Below, piece by piece: positions 1 to 7,661 of a DNA stretch of 64,000 bases. The notes below the pieces were generated by a model, which had not been told where the DNA came from, did not search any database, and saw only the letters and a list, made by a program, of their open reading frames with translations. The position numbers were made by a program, and so were the translations under genes. Source of the DNA: Bradyrhizobium sp. Tv2a-2 (GTDB taxonomy: Bacteria; Pseudomonadota; Alphaproteobacteria; Rhizobiales; Xanthobacteraceae); the NCBI RefSeq assembly GCF_000472425.1, contig NZ_AXAI01000013.1, positions 124,168-188,167 of the forward strand, in the 5' to 3' direction. Each line of letters begins with the position of its first letter. The stretch's first letter is position 1.

Positions 1-168
1 GGTCTGGGGAAGCACCTTGGTTTGCGCAATCTCTGACATCAGGATCGTCCATTTGCTGCTGAAATGTGAAACCCCAGCTATAGCACGCGATGGACCTTTT
101 TTGGGCCTTTTAGGCTTGATAGTGCAGCACTTTTCGGAGAGATTGCGGCCCTCAAAACAGGACTGACC
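1..168. other. Intergenic region at window start
   Basis: No convincing coding frame is seen. The stretch contains T-rich segments and presumably carries the promoter of the small membrane protein that starts at 169. The upstream gene lies outside the window. Confidence 0.4.
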
Positions 169-429
169 ATGAGCTCGCAACCCTCCTCACCCGCCTCCCG
201 CCAGATAGTCTGGCAGAGCGTCGTCACCGTGATCTCCGCCGCGATCCTGATCGGCGCGGAAGTGTTCGGCGCAGCCTTCGCCGGCGGCTGGGCGCTCGCG
301 ATCCTGTTCGATCTCGGCGACACCGGCGCACACATCCTGCAGGCGCTGTTGTTCGTCGTCGGCGTCTTCGTGATGATCGCCTTCATCCGCAACGCCTCGC
401 GCGTCGAGCCCTTCACGCGCCGCGCGTGA
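169..429 (+). CDS. Small two-helix membrane protein, unknown function
   Basis: 86-residue protein with two hydrophobic stretches, roughly residues 15-50 and 57-70, separated by a short acidic loop (FDLGDTG), so it is probably an integral inner-membrane protein with two or three short helices. The C-terminus is basic (ASRVEPFTRRA). The ATG follows a purine-poor stretch (caggactgacc), so translation signals are ordinary to weak. I do not recognise a named family. It stands alone: the next gene on this strand begins 700 bases downstream behind a long leader. Confidence 0.6.
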   Translation: MSSQPSSPASRQIVWQSVVTVISAAILIGAEVFGAAFAGGWALAILFDLGDTGAHILQALLFVVGVFVMIAFIRNASRVEPFTRRA

Positions 430-640
430 CTTTGGCGATTGCAAGAAAGCCCTGCAGCACAGGCGCAACTTGCAACGTCGCGGGCGCGCTAGGCACGCCG
501 CATCGTCCGCAAATGCTTAACGTACGTTCATCTTCGAGCGCTCGGTTGTGCGAGATCGCAAGCTCGCGTTAGGCAAATTTGTCCTCAGCCTAAAAAATTT
601 CTTGCGCAGCAGATTCAAAAAGCTTATTTCCACTCTTGCC
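430..640. promoter_or_regulatory. AT-richer intergenic region, likely promoter of the speF leader
   Basis: Non-coding on inspection and, from about 580 to 630, noticeably richer in A and T than its surroundings (around aaaaaatttcttgcg and caaaaagcttatttcc). It precedes a structured leader and is the natural place for the promoter of the ornithine decarboxylase transcript. No exact -35/-10 pair can be named with confidence. Confidence 0.35.
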
Positions 641-930
641 CAATTTCGCACGTGCCTGTGGTCGTGTGTCAGTCGGTAGGTATCCGGACAAGAGGCCGGA
701 CAGCCGCCAAGGGATGGTAGAACCGAGGGGCACTTGAAGTTGTCGGGACGCTCGCGTCGGCGACAGCGGAAAGAGCCCAGCATCTCTCTCAAGGGATGCC
801 GTTGAAGGTCTCACCACTCCTTGCAACCGTGACTGGCAGCCGGAGGCGAACCGGCGCACCCCGCTCTCAACGGGGGACGCGACTTAAAGCAACGACGGAG
901 CGGGCTTTTTTGGTCTCTACCGGCATTCCA
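641..930 (+). ncRNA. Candidate speF 5' leader RNA upstream of ornithine decarboxylase
   Basis: About 500 bases separate any upstream gene from ornithine decarboxylase, and the middle of this stretch is GC-rich, full of short complementary segments and without a convincing gene. Alphaproteobacteria are known to carry a conserved structured RNA, the speF motif, directly upstream of this enzyme gene. Placement and the attenuator-like stem at 860-911 fit it. I infer identity from position and structure. I have not matched the covariance model, and the exact ends are approximate. Confidence 0.55.
860..911 (+). terminator. Terminator-like hairpin with U-tract inside the leader
   Basis: CCCGCTC at 860-866 can pair with GAGCGGG at 898-904, followed by C and six T residues (906-911). 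The loop is long (31 bases), so this is a candidate attenuator rather than a textbook terminator. It lies about 225 bases before the ornithine decarboxylase start, where premature termination would control that gene. Confidence 0.4.
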
Positions 931-1135
931 ACGCCGGCGCGGGCTACTGAAAAGGCTTGTCCTTCATTGCCAGGTGAGCGGGCGGGAAAATTCCCAACCA
1001 ATCCAACGGCAGCACAAATTCGGTCTGGGGTTTTAGGCCCTGTCGCGCCTCCATCGCGCCGGCAGCGCCGAAGCACCCTCGTCCGAGAACATTTTGAACT
1101 GGCTCGCCGTCGCTGGCGGCCGTTTGGAGGGTGCT

Positions 1136-2278
1136 ATGACCGAACGCATCAGGGAATTCCTGCGCGATCGCCGCAACAATGGTCTCGACACCGAGCCCTG
1201 CCTCGTCGTCGACCTCGAGGTCGTGCGCGAGAACTATCAGAGCTTCGCCAAGGCGCTGCCGGACAGCCGCGTGTTCTACGCGGTGAAGGCCAATCCTGCG
1301 CCCGAAGTGCTGTCGCTGCTCGCCTCCATGGGCTCTTGCTTCGACACCGCGACGGTTGCCGAGATCGAGATGGCGCTGGCCGCCGGAGCGACGCCGGAGC
1401 GCGTCTCCTTTGGCAACACCATCAAGAAGGAGCGCGACATCGCGCGCGCCTTTGCGCTGGGCATTCGCCTGTTCGCAGTCGACTGCGCCGCCGAGGTCGA
1501 GAAGGTCGCCCGCGCCGCCCCCGGCGCGAAGGTGTTCTGCCGCATTCTCTATGACTGCGCCGGCGCCGAATGGCCGCTGTCGCGCAAGTTCGGCTGCGAC
1601 CCGGAGATGGCGGTCGAGGTGCTCGACCTCGCCAAGCGTCTGGGCCTGGAGCCATGCGGCATCTCCTTCCATGTCGGCTCGCAGCAGCGCAAGGTGAAGG
1701 CGTGGGATCGGGCGCTGGCCATGGCCTCGACCGTATTCCGCGACTGCGCCGAGCGCGGCATCAACCTGACCATGGTCAACATGGGCGGCGGCTTCCCGAC
1801 CAAGTACCTGAAGGACGTGCCGCCGGTCGTGCAGTACGGCCGCTCGATCTTCCGCGCGCTGCGCAAGCATTTCGGCAACCAGATCCCGGAAACCATCATC
1901 GAGCCGGGACGCGGTATGGTCGGCAATGCCGGGATCATCGAGTCCGAGGTCGTCCTGATCTCGCGCAAGAGCGACGAAGACGAGGTGCGCTGGGTGTACC
2001 TGGATATCGGCAAGTTCGGCGGTCTCGCCGAGACCATGGACGAGTCGATCCGCTACGCCATCCGCACCCCGCATGACGGCGCGGACATGACGCCGTGCGT
2101 GCTTGCGGGTCCCACCTGCGACTCCGCGGATGTGATGTACGAGAAGATGCCGTATCCGCTCCCCGTCACACTCGAGATCGGCGACAAGGTGCTGATCGAG
2201 GGGACCGGGGCCTATACGTCGACCTACTCGTCGGTGGCCTTCAACGGCATCCCGCCGCTCAGGACCTACCACATCTGA
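1136..2278 (+). CDS. speF: Ornithine decarboxylase, PLP fold type III
   Basis: 380-residue pyridoxal-phosphate decarboxylase of the eukaryotic-type alanine-racemase-fold family, converting ornithine to putrescine in the cytosol. The Schiff-base lysine is Lys51 in FYAVKAN, HVGSQ lies near residue 182, a Gly-rich phosphate-binding segment (MGGGFPTKY) follows, and the catalytic Cys is near 328 in GPTCDSAD. Length matches the family (about 380). The ATG at 1136 is preferred over an upstream in-frame codon at 1094 because GGAGGG sits six bases before it. It lies behind a long structured leader and upstream of homospermidine synthase, the next polyamine step. Some relatives decarboxylate lysine, but the neighbourhood favours ornithine. 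Confidence 0.93.
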   Translation: MTERIREFLRDRRNNGLDTEPCLVVDLEVVRENYQSFAKALPDSRVFYAVKANPAPEVLSLLASMGSCFDTATVAEIEMALAAGATPERVSFGNTIKKERDIARAFALGIRLFAVDCAAEVEKVARAAPGAKVFCRILYDCAGAEWPLSRKFGCDPEMAVEVLDLAKRLGLEPCGISFHVGSQQRKVKAWDRALAMASTVFRDCAERGINLTMVNMGGGFPTKYLKDVPPVVQYGRSIFRALRKHFGNQIPETIIEPGRGMVGNAGIIESEVVLISRKSDEDEVRWVYLDIGKFGGLAETMDESIRYAIRTPHDGADMTPCVLAGPTCDSADVMYEKMPYPLPVTLEIGDKVLIEGTGAYTSTYSSVAFNGIPPLRTYHI

Positions 2279-2303
2279 GCCCTCACTCAGGGACTGACGA
2301 ACC

Positions 2304-2323
2304 GGGAGTCGGCCCGCCGGCTC
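2304..2323 (+). terminator. Hairpin after ornithine decarboxylase
   Basis: GGAGTCGG and CCGGCTCC form a near-perfect stem 25 bases after the stop codon. There is no T-tract, so it may be only an mRNA-stabilising hairpin. Confidence 0.3.
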
Positions 2324-2404
2324 CTCCCCCTCGTATTGGAATTGACTAACGATGCTTCGGTCCCGCGGGTTCGCCCTGCGAGGCCAAGCGGGGACTGACG
2401 TGCC

Positions 2405-3007
2405 ATGACCGACTTGCGGAACACTCCGGTTGCCCTCCCCTCGCAAGGCGCTCCGTTCGCGATCCGTGCGGAGCGTGCTTCCGACGTCGCTGCGCGTGAA
2501 GCGCTGCTGGATGCCTGCTTTGGCGATAATCGCCATGAACGCACCTGCCAGCGCCTGCGCGACGGACGCGCGCCTGCCGAAGGCCTTGCGCTTTCGGCCG
2601 TCCGCAGGGGCCGGCTGATCGGAACCGTGCGGTTGTGGCACGTCAGCGCCGGGGGTGTCCCGGCGCTCATCCTCGGCCCGCTGGCGGTGGAGCAATCCTG
2701 CCGCAAGCTCGGGGTCGGGGCCGCGTTGATGGCTCGCGCTCTTGCGGCGGCAATTGAGCGCGGCCATCGCGCGGTCATCCTTCTGGGCGACGCGCCCTAC
2801 TACGCCCGCTTCGGCTTCTCGACCGCGAAGACCGCCGACCTGATCCTGCCAGGCAGCTTCGAGCGCGAGCGGCTGCTCGGCCTTGAATTGCAGGACGGCG
2901 CGCTCGACGGCGCCTGGGGCATGATCGTACCGACCGGCGCGAGCGCGTCGAAGGCGAGGGGCGTTCGCGGGAGGAAATCCGCCCGCCTCGTCCCGCACGC
3001 CGCCTGA
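2405..3007 (+). CDS. GNAT family N-acetyltransferase
   Basis: 200-residue protein with a GNAT fold. The acetyl-CoA-binding motif A is visible as QSCRKLGVGAALMARAL (the R/Q-x-x-G-x-G/A core), preceded by a beta strand LILGPLAVE and followed by the strand AVILLGDAPYYARFGF typical of YhbS-like acetyltransferases. The C-terminal 25 residues are basic and probably disordered. It sits between ornithine decarboxylase and homospermidine synthase, so a polyamine or a small amine is a reasonable but unproven acceptor. The ATG at 2405 follows a G-rich segment (gcggggactgacgtgcc). Confidence 0.85.
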   Translation: MTDLRNTPVALPSQGAPFAIRAERASDVAAREALLDACFGDNRHERTCQRLRDGRAPAEGLALSAVRRGRLIGTVRLWHVSAGGVPALILGPLAVEQSCRKLGVGAALMARALAAAIERGHRAVILLGDAPYYARFGFSTAKTADLILPGSFERERLLGLELQDGALDGAWGMIVPTGASASKARGVRGRKSARLVPHAA

Positions 3008-3017
3008 GATACCGGCC

Positions 3018-3194
3018 ATGCCGTCGTCTTCAGCCCGGCCAGAGCGGCGCCGGAACGACCCGTCATTTGCACGCGGCATCATCACCACCATCCTGATGGT
3101 GATGCTGGCTGCGATGATTGTCAGGGACATCCTGACGCGTCGATGGGGTTCCGAGAGGCAGCCCTCCGCCGACGTGACACAGCGTTCGCACTGA
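3018..3194 (+). CDS. 58-aa single-pass membrane protein, unknown
   Basis: Short open frame starting ATG CCG TCG and ending CAC TGA, just 10 bases after the GNAT stop. It has a basic N-terminal segment (residues 7-19, Arg-rich), one hydrophobic helix at about residues 20-35 (IITTILMVMLAAMIV), and a polar C-terminus. Positive charges before the helix suggest the N-terminus is cytoplasmic. The close spacing suggests cotranscription with the GNAT gene. I recognise no family. The membrane-helix pattern and operon position are the reasons for calling it. Confidence 0.5.
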   Translation: MPSSSARPERRRNDPSFARGIITTILMVMLAAMIVRDILTRRWGSERQPSADVTQRSH

Positions 3195-3267
3195 GATAGC
3201 CAAGTTTTCAGCCGCCGGGCGCAGGCCCGGCATCACACGGGAACCGCGGGGAAAGCGGAGGTATTCG

Positions 3268-3657
3268 ATGTCACGCCGTCTGATCTCAACCGGCTCGCCA
3301 TTTGAAAAGACGGCGGGCTACAGCCGCGCCGTCGTGGAGGGCGATTTCTGCTTCGTCGCCGGCACCACCGGTTACGACTACGCCACCATGACCATGCCGG
3401 CCGATGTCACAAGCCAGTCACGCAACTGCTTCAAGACCATCGAAGGCGCGCTGAAAGAAGGCGGCTTCGCGATGGCCGACATCGTCCGAGCGACCTACTA
3501 TCTGACCGACGTCAAGGACGCCGATGCGCATTTTGCCGTCTGCGGCGAGGTTCTCGGCGAGATCCGCCCGGCCGCAACCCTCCTCGTCGTCGCTGCGCTT
3601 CTCAAACCCGAGATGAAGGTCGAGATCGAAGTCACGGCCAAGCGCCGTTCCACCTGA
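3268..3657 (+). CDS. RidA (YjgF/YER057c/UK114) family enamine/imine deaminase
   Basis: 129-residue RidA-family protein, usual length. These trimeric enzymes hydrolyse reactive enamines or imines released by PLP enzymes and other amine-handling enzymes. The fold shows as SPFEKTAGYSRAV, FVAGTTGYD, the central helix QSRNCFKTIEGALKEGGFAMADIVRATYYLTD and the C-terminal VEIEVTAKR. An Arg-containing active-site segment (EIRPAATLL) and a Glu near the end are present. A purine-rich segment (ggggaaagcggaggtattcg) precedes the ATG. It lies 30 bases upstream of homospermidine synthase, so it may clean up reactive intermediates of polyamine metabolism (inference). Confidence 0.88.
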   Translation: MSRRLISTGSPFEKTAGYSRAVVEGDFCFVAGTTGYDYATMTMPADVTSQSRNCFKTIEGALKEGGFAMADIVRATYYLTDVKDADAHFAVCGEVLGEIRPAATLLVVAALLKPEMKVEIEVTAKRRST

Positions 3658-3687
3658 CACCCCCGCCAAGCACATTCCGGAGAAATC

Positions 3688-5118
3688 ATGAGCCCTGCCT
3701 CGCAGATCCACGCGAAAATCACCGGCCCCATTGTCATGATCGGCTTCGGCTCGATCGGCAAGGGCACGCTGCCCCTGATCGAGCGCCATTTCGACTTTGA
3801 CAAGTCGCGCTTTGTTATCGTCGATCCGCACGAGGACGGCGAACTCGCCAAGAAGCACGGCGTGCGCTTCATCAAGCAGGGCGTGACCCGCGACAATTAT
3901 CGCGAGTTCCTGACGCCGCTGCTCACCGAGGGCGGCGGCCAAGGCTTCTGCGTCAACCTCTCGGTCGACACCTCCTCCGTCGACATCATGACGCTGTGCC
4001 GGGAGATCGGCGCGCTCTACATCGACACCGTGGTCGAGCCGTGGGCCGGCTTCTATTTCGACAGGAAGATCGGGCCCGAGAACCGCTCCAACTACGCGCT
4101 GCGCGAGACCCTGCTCGCCGCCAAGCGCAAGAACCCGGGCGGCCCGACCGCCGTTTCCACCTGCGGCGCCAACCCGGGCATGGTGTCCTGGTTCGTCAAG
4201 CAGGCGCTGCTCGACATCGCGCGCGACACCAACACGCCGGTCGAGGAGCCGAAGACCCGTGAAGGCTGGGGCAAGCTCGCGCAAAAGCTCGGCGTGAAGG
4301 GCGTCCATGTCGCCGAGCGCGACACCCAGCGCTCGAAGAACCCGAAGCCGATGGACGTGTTCGTCAACACCTGGTCGGTCGAGGGCTTCGTGTCCGAGGG
4401 CATGCAGCCGGCCGAGCTCGGCTGGGGCACCCATGAGACGTGGATGCCGGAGAACGGCCGCACCCACGCTTCCGGATGCGGTGCTGCCATCTATCTCATG
4501 CAACCCGGCGCCAACACCCGCGTGCGCTCCTGGTGCCCGACGCCCGGCTCACAATATGGCTTCCTGGTCACCCACAACGAGGCGATCTCGATCGCCGATT
4601 ATTTCACCGTGCGCAACGGCGAGAAGGTGGTGTACCGGCCGACCTGCCATTATGCCTATCACCCCGCCAACGACGCGGTGCTGTCGCTGCATGAGATTTT
4701 CGGGGCCACCGGCAAGATGCAGGAGAAGTGGCACATTCTCGACGAGCACGAGATCGTCGACGGCATCGACGAGCTCGGCGTGCTCGTCTACGGCCATGCC
4801 AAGAACGCCTATTGGTATGGCTCGCAGCTCTCGATCGAGGAAACCCGCCGCATCGCGCCCTACCAGAACGCGACTGGACTTCAGGTTTCCTCCGCCGTGC
4901 TCGCCGGCATGGTGTGGGCGCTGGAAAACCCGACCGCCGGCATTGTCGAGGCCGACGAGATGGACTTCCACCGCTGCCTCGAGATCCAGCGGCCGTATCT
5001 CGGTCCGGTCAAAGGCTACTACACCGACTGGACCCCGCTGACCGACCGCCCCGGCCTGTTCCCGGAGGACATCGACACCAACGACCCCTGGCAGTTCCGG
5101 AACGTGCTGGTGAGGTAA
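3688..5118 (+). CDS. hss: Homospermidine synthase
   Basis: 476-residue NAD-dependent bacterial homospermidine synthase, making sym-homospermidine from two putrescines. The N-terminal Rossmann motif is IGFGSIGKGTLPLIERHF (about residues 15-33). The family hallmark stretches STCGANPGMVSWFVKQAL, NTWSVEGF and GCGAAIYLMQPG are intact, and length matches the family (about 475-480). The ATG has a GGAGAAATC ribosome-binding site six to eight bases upstream. Position after ornithine decarboxylase and RidA gives a complete ornithine-to-putrescine-to-homospermidine route, the usual polyamine of rhizobia. Confidence 0.96.
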   Translation: MSPASQIHAKITGPIVMIGFGSIGKGTLPLIERHFDFDKSRFVIVDPHEDGELAKKHGVRFIKQGVTRDNYREFLTPLLTEGGGQGFCVNLSVDTSSVDIMTLCREIGALYIDTVVEPWAGFYFDRKIGPENRSNYALRETLLAAKRKNPGGPTAVSTCGANPGMVSWFVKQALLDIARDTNTPVEEPKTREGWGKLAQKLGVKGVHVAERDTQRSKNPKPMDVFVNTWSVEGFVSEGMQPAELGWGTHETWMPENGRTHASGCGAAIYLMQPGANTRVRSWCPTPGSQYGFLVTHNEAISIADYFTVRNGEKVVYRPTCHYAYHPANDAVLSLHEIFGATGKMQEKWHILDEHEIVDGIDELGVLVYGHAKNAYWYGSQLSIEETRRIAPYQNATGLQVSSAVLAGMVWALENPTAGIVEADEMDFHRCLEIQRPYLGPVKGYYTDWTPLTDRPGLFPEDIDTNDPWQFRNVLVR

Positions 5119-5162
5119 AGGCTGCGTGGCAGCTCATTCGATTCGCGGATGTCGCTCCGCAC
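5119..5162. other. Short spacer after homospermidine synthase
   Basis: No gene. Leads into the palindromic repeat described above. Confidence 0.3.
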
Positions 5163-5270
5163 TCACCCGTCATCACCCGCGAAAGCGGGTGATCCAGTAT
5201 TCCAGAAGCCAGAGTGAAATGCGGTGAGGACGCAGCGTACTGGATGCCCCGGTCAAGCCGGGGCATGACG
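5163..5270. repeat. Bradyrhizobium-type extragenic palindrome
   Basis: Two strong stems lie inside a longer fold-back: ATCACCCGC/GCGGGTGAT at 5172-5193, ATGCCCCGG/CCGGGGCAT at 5244-5266, and outer arms ATCCAGTA (5192-5199) with TACTGGAT (5238-5245). It sits between convergent hss and the decarboxylase gene. Such elements recur by the hundred in Bradyrhizobium genomes. Here it probably also terminates transcription from both sides. Confidence 0.75.
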
Positions 5271-5296
5271 GCCGATTGTGTTGCGGCGACCCCGCG

Positions 5297-6037
5297 CTAC
5301 TTCGCGAGATAATCGAACGCTACCGTTCCAAGCCCGAGTGTCAGGTCTGCCTTGAAATGCAGCGCCGAGACGACCTCGCGCACCGGCAGGCGGGCGACGT
5401 CGGCGAGCGCGTGCGGGAACAGGCCGAGCGCGGCAGGACCGGTCCAGGCTTCCTTCAGGGTGATGTCCTCGAGATGATAACGCACGAGTTCGCAGACCCG
5501 CGCGCTGCCGTCGACATGGGGAATGATCTTCAAGATGAAATTCGGCACCTTCATCGACTTCAGCACGGTGTCGTGATCGACCGCGCGATGCTTGTAGCCC
5601 ATGGTGCCGGAGACACAGAGCACAGAGCCATAATGCATGGTGCCGACCAGCACATCGCTCTCGACCTCGATCTTCGGGCGCGCCAGCTTCTTCGGAAATC
5701 CCCAGAGCTCGCGCCCGCCCGCGATCGGACCCTCGTCATCGAGATACATCGAGTGGACGTAGACGCCGTCCTCGCCCTTGAAGCGCACCGGGATCACCTG
5801 CCCGGTCTCGGTGTAATCACCGAAGCCCGTGGAATCGGGCATGCGGATGAACTCGTAATTGACGACGGGCTTTGTGACCTCCAGCGGCTCCGGCACCACG
5901 GCCTGCAGCACCTCCGGATCGGTGCGGTAGCTGATGACGAAATATTCGCGGTTGAAGTAGCGGTAGGGCCCCGGCGGGAACGACGGGTTGGTGAGCGGCA
6001 TGGAATAGGCGGTGCGCCTGACATCTTCGATCTTCAT
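5297..6037 (-). CDS. adc: Acetoacetate decarboxylase
   Basis: 246-residue acetoacetate decarboxylase-family protein, expected length. The Schiff-base lysine region GRELWGFPKKLARPKIE is intact, and YRTDPEVLQAVVPEPLEV and GFGDYTETGQVIPV match the family core. It would convert acetoacetate to acetone and CO2 through a lysine Schiff base in the cytosol. The ATG at 6037 is chosen because GGGGTAAG lies just upstream and the conserved sequence begins at MKIEDV. Upstream in-frame codons to 6124 encode nothing conserved. Some family members act on other beta-keto acids, so the substrate is inferred. Confidence 0.92.
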   Translation of the reverse strand: MKIEDVRRTAYSMPLTNPSFPPGPYRYFNREYFVISYRTDPEVLQAVVPEPLEVTKPVVNYEFIRMPDSTGFGDYTETGQVIPVRFKGEDGVYVHSMYLDDEGPIAGGRELWGFPKKLARPKIEVESDVLVGTMHYGSVLCVSGTMGYKHRAVDHDTVLKSMKVPNFILKIIPHVDGSARVCELVRYHLEDITLKEAWTGPAALGLFPHALADVARLPVREVVSALHFKADLTLGLGTVAFDYLAK

Positions 6038-6228
6038 GAGCTTACCCCTGACGGTCGCGAGGCACCGATTATGGATCGATTGCACGCGACTGGCGAGGTC
6101 GTAAAAGCGGCAGGACGGCCGCAATTGTTCGCGAGGTGTCGTGACCGTGTCACAGGCGAAGTGCCAGTGCAGGCCCCGAATGTTCCGCCGTCATCGCCCG
6201 CGAAGGTATGAATCCGCAGCGCCGGTCC

Positions 6229-6585
6229 CTATTTCTCCTTCGCCGACGGATTGATCGGCGGCGCGATCTTCTCGGCCGGCGCGGGTGGTAGCGCAGGCTT
6301 GACGCCTTCACTCTGAGCCTTCGGATCCGGCTGCGCGGGCTCCGGGGCGGGCGTGGTGGGGCGCGTGCCGCCGGGCTTCGACTCCGCCGGCTTGTTGCTG
6401 GTCTCGGCTGCGGGCGTGCCCTGCAGCGGCGGCGTGCCGGGCGTTGTTCCCTGAGCCTGCGCCATCCGCTGCGGGTCATGCGCAATCAGTGTGGCGAGCG
6501 AAATGCCCGCCACCAGCGTACCGGCTGCAATCAGTATCGCGGCCAGTCCCCAATCACGTCCGATTTTCCGCTCGTCTATTGGCAT
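6229..6585 (-). CDS. Pro/Ala-rich membrane-anchored protein, unknown
   Basis: 118-residue protein. A short charged N-terminus (MPIDERKIGRDW) precedes one hydrophobic helix, about residues 12-32 (GLAAILIAAGTLVAGISLAT), then about 80 residues rich in Pro, Ala, Thr and Lys with no predicted fold. It is probably tethered to the inner membrane with the low-complexity tail in the periplasm. The ATG at 6585 is preferred to a TTG nine bases upstream. It follows the WD40 gene on the same strand after 71 bases, so it may end the GTPase/WD40 transcription unit. No family recognised. Confidence 0.6.
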   Translation of the reverse strand: MPIDERKIGRDWGLAAILIAAGTLVAGISLATLIAHDPQRMAQAQGTTPGTPPLQGTPAAETSNKPAESKPGGTRPTTPAPEPAQPDPKAQSEGVKPALPPAPAEKIAPPINPSAKEK

Positions 6586-6656
6586 CGCTCTCAACCTGCA
6601 AAACTGTCGAGCGAAGCCAACGAATGGTGCCGGCCAATGTTCCGGGCCTGCCGCCC

Positions 6657-7661
6657 CTACAGTTCCAGCAGGCCGGCGTTGCCCTCTTCATCAGCAAAGG
6701 CGAGCCACGTCCCCTTGGCGTTCCAGGCGAGCGCCGAGACCGCCGGCGTGCCGTTGCGGCGAACCAGAATCTCCGCGCCATCCTCCAGCCGCACCATCAG
6801 GATGGTGCCGTCGCTATAGCCGGCCGCGAGCACACCCTGCCTGGGATGGCAGGCAACCGCGGCGACGCGCGCCTGCATGGGCGCGAGCATCGCAGGCTCC
6901 TTGCCCATCGGGCCGTCCTTGCTGGCAAACGGCCACATGATCACGGTATCGGCCCCCGAGGTCGCCAGGAACTTGCCGTCGGCACTCCACGACATCGATT
7001 TGACCCGGCCGGGGTAGCCAGTCATGCGCATATGGCGGCTGTCAGCGAGGCGCCAGCCGTGCAGCGCCGCCTCGTGCATCGCGGTGACCAGGAACTTGTT
7101 GTCGGGGCTGAACATCACCCCAAGATGCGAGCCCGCCCAGGGCAGGAATTCCGCTGTCGCCGCCATGTTGGGAAACCACAGCGTCGCACCGTTGTAATGG
7201 GCGATGGCGAGCCGCAGCCCCTTCGGCGCAAAGGCGAGCCCGCCGACGGTCGAGGGCACTTCGAGCGATTTCTCCTCGCCCTTTGGCGCCTTCACATAGG
7301 CGATCTTGCCGGCCGACCAGGCGATGGTGCCATCGCTGTGCGCGGCCACATTATCGATCCAGCGCCGCTTCGCATCAGTCGCGAGCACCGCGACCTCGCC
7401 CTTGGCGTCAAGCGCGACCACCTTGCCGTCATCGCCGCCCATGACGATACGCTGGCCGTCGGAGACCGCGCAAAGGATGCCGCCGCCATGGACCTCGACA
7501 TTGGTGATCTCGCCCTCCGTGGTCACCAACGCGACCTTCTCCTCGCCGCACACGAAGGCTGCGCGGTCTTTCAGGAAATAGGCCGAGGTCACGGGCGCGC
7601 CGATTTCGACCGGGCGTACCCGGTCGGTGACGGACGCAATGGAGGACTGCTCCGCGCTCAT
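6657..7661 (-). CDS. WD40-repeat beta-propeller protein, partner of COG0523 GTPase
   Basis: 334-residue cytosolic protein (no signal peptide) built of degenerate WD40-type blades. Recurring phrases such as GGLAFAPKGLRLAIAHY, LGVMFSPDNKFLVTAMHE, KSMSWSADGKFLATSGADTVIMWPF and SALAWNAKGTWLAFADEEG mark about six to seven blades. Its ATG overlaps the stop of the CobW-type GTPase by four bases (ATGA), so the two are translationally coupled. Propellers of this type are protein-interaction platforms. The context suggests a role in zinc handling with the GTPase (inference). It differs from periplasmic AztD-type zinc chaperones, which carry signal peptides. Confidence 0.8.
   Translation of the reverse strand: MSAEQSSIASVTDRVRPVEIGAPVTSAYFLKDRAAFVCGEEKVALVTTEGEITNVEVHGGGILCAVSDGQRIVMGGDDGKVVALDAKGEVAVLATDAKRRWIDNVAAHSDGTIAWSAGKIAYVKAPKGEEKSLEVPSTVGGLAFAPKGLRLAIAHYNGATLWFPNMAATAEFLPWAGSHLGVMFSPDNKFLVTAMHEAALHGWRLADSRHMRMTGYPGRVKSMSWSADGKFLATSGADTVIMWPFASKDGPMGKEPAMLAPMQARVAAVACHPRQGVLAAGYSDGTILMVRLEDGAEILVRRNGTPAVSALAWNAKGTWLAFADEEGNAGLLEL

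Noticed and set aside
796..930. Leader peptide ORF in the ornithine decarboxylase leader
   Set aside because: A frame opens at 796 but runs through the hairpin without codon bias or a clear ribosome-binding site. Structure looks primary.
944..3130. Long minus-strand frame opposite ornithine decarboxylase and GNAT
   Set aside because: Composition is that of a high-GC shadow frame, with Arg/Ala/Gly/Asp runs and no motif. It lies wholly over well-supported genes.
6657..7661. AztD-type periplasmic zinc chaperone
   Set aside because: AztD is also a propeller linked to zinc importers, but this protein has no signal peptide and lacks an N-terminal His-rich stretch.
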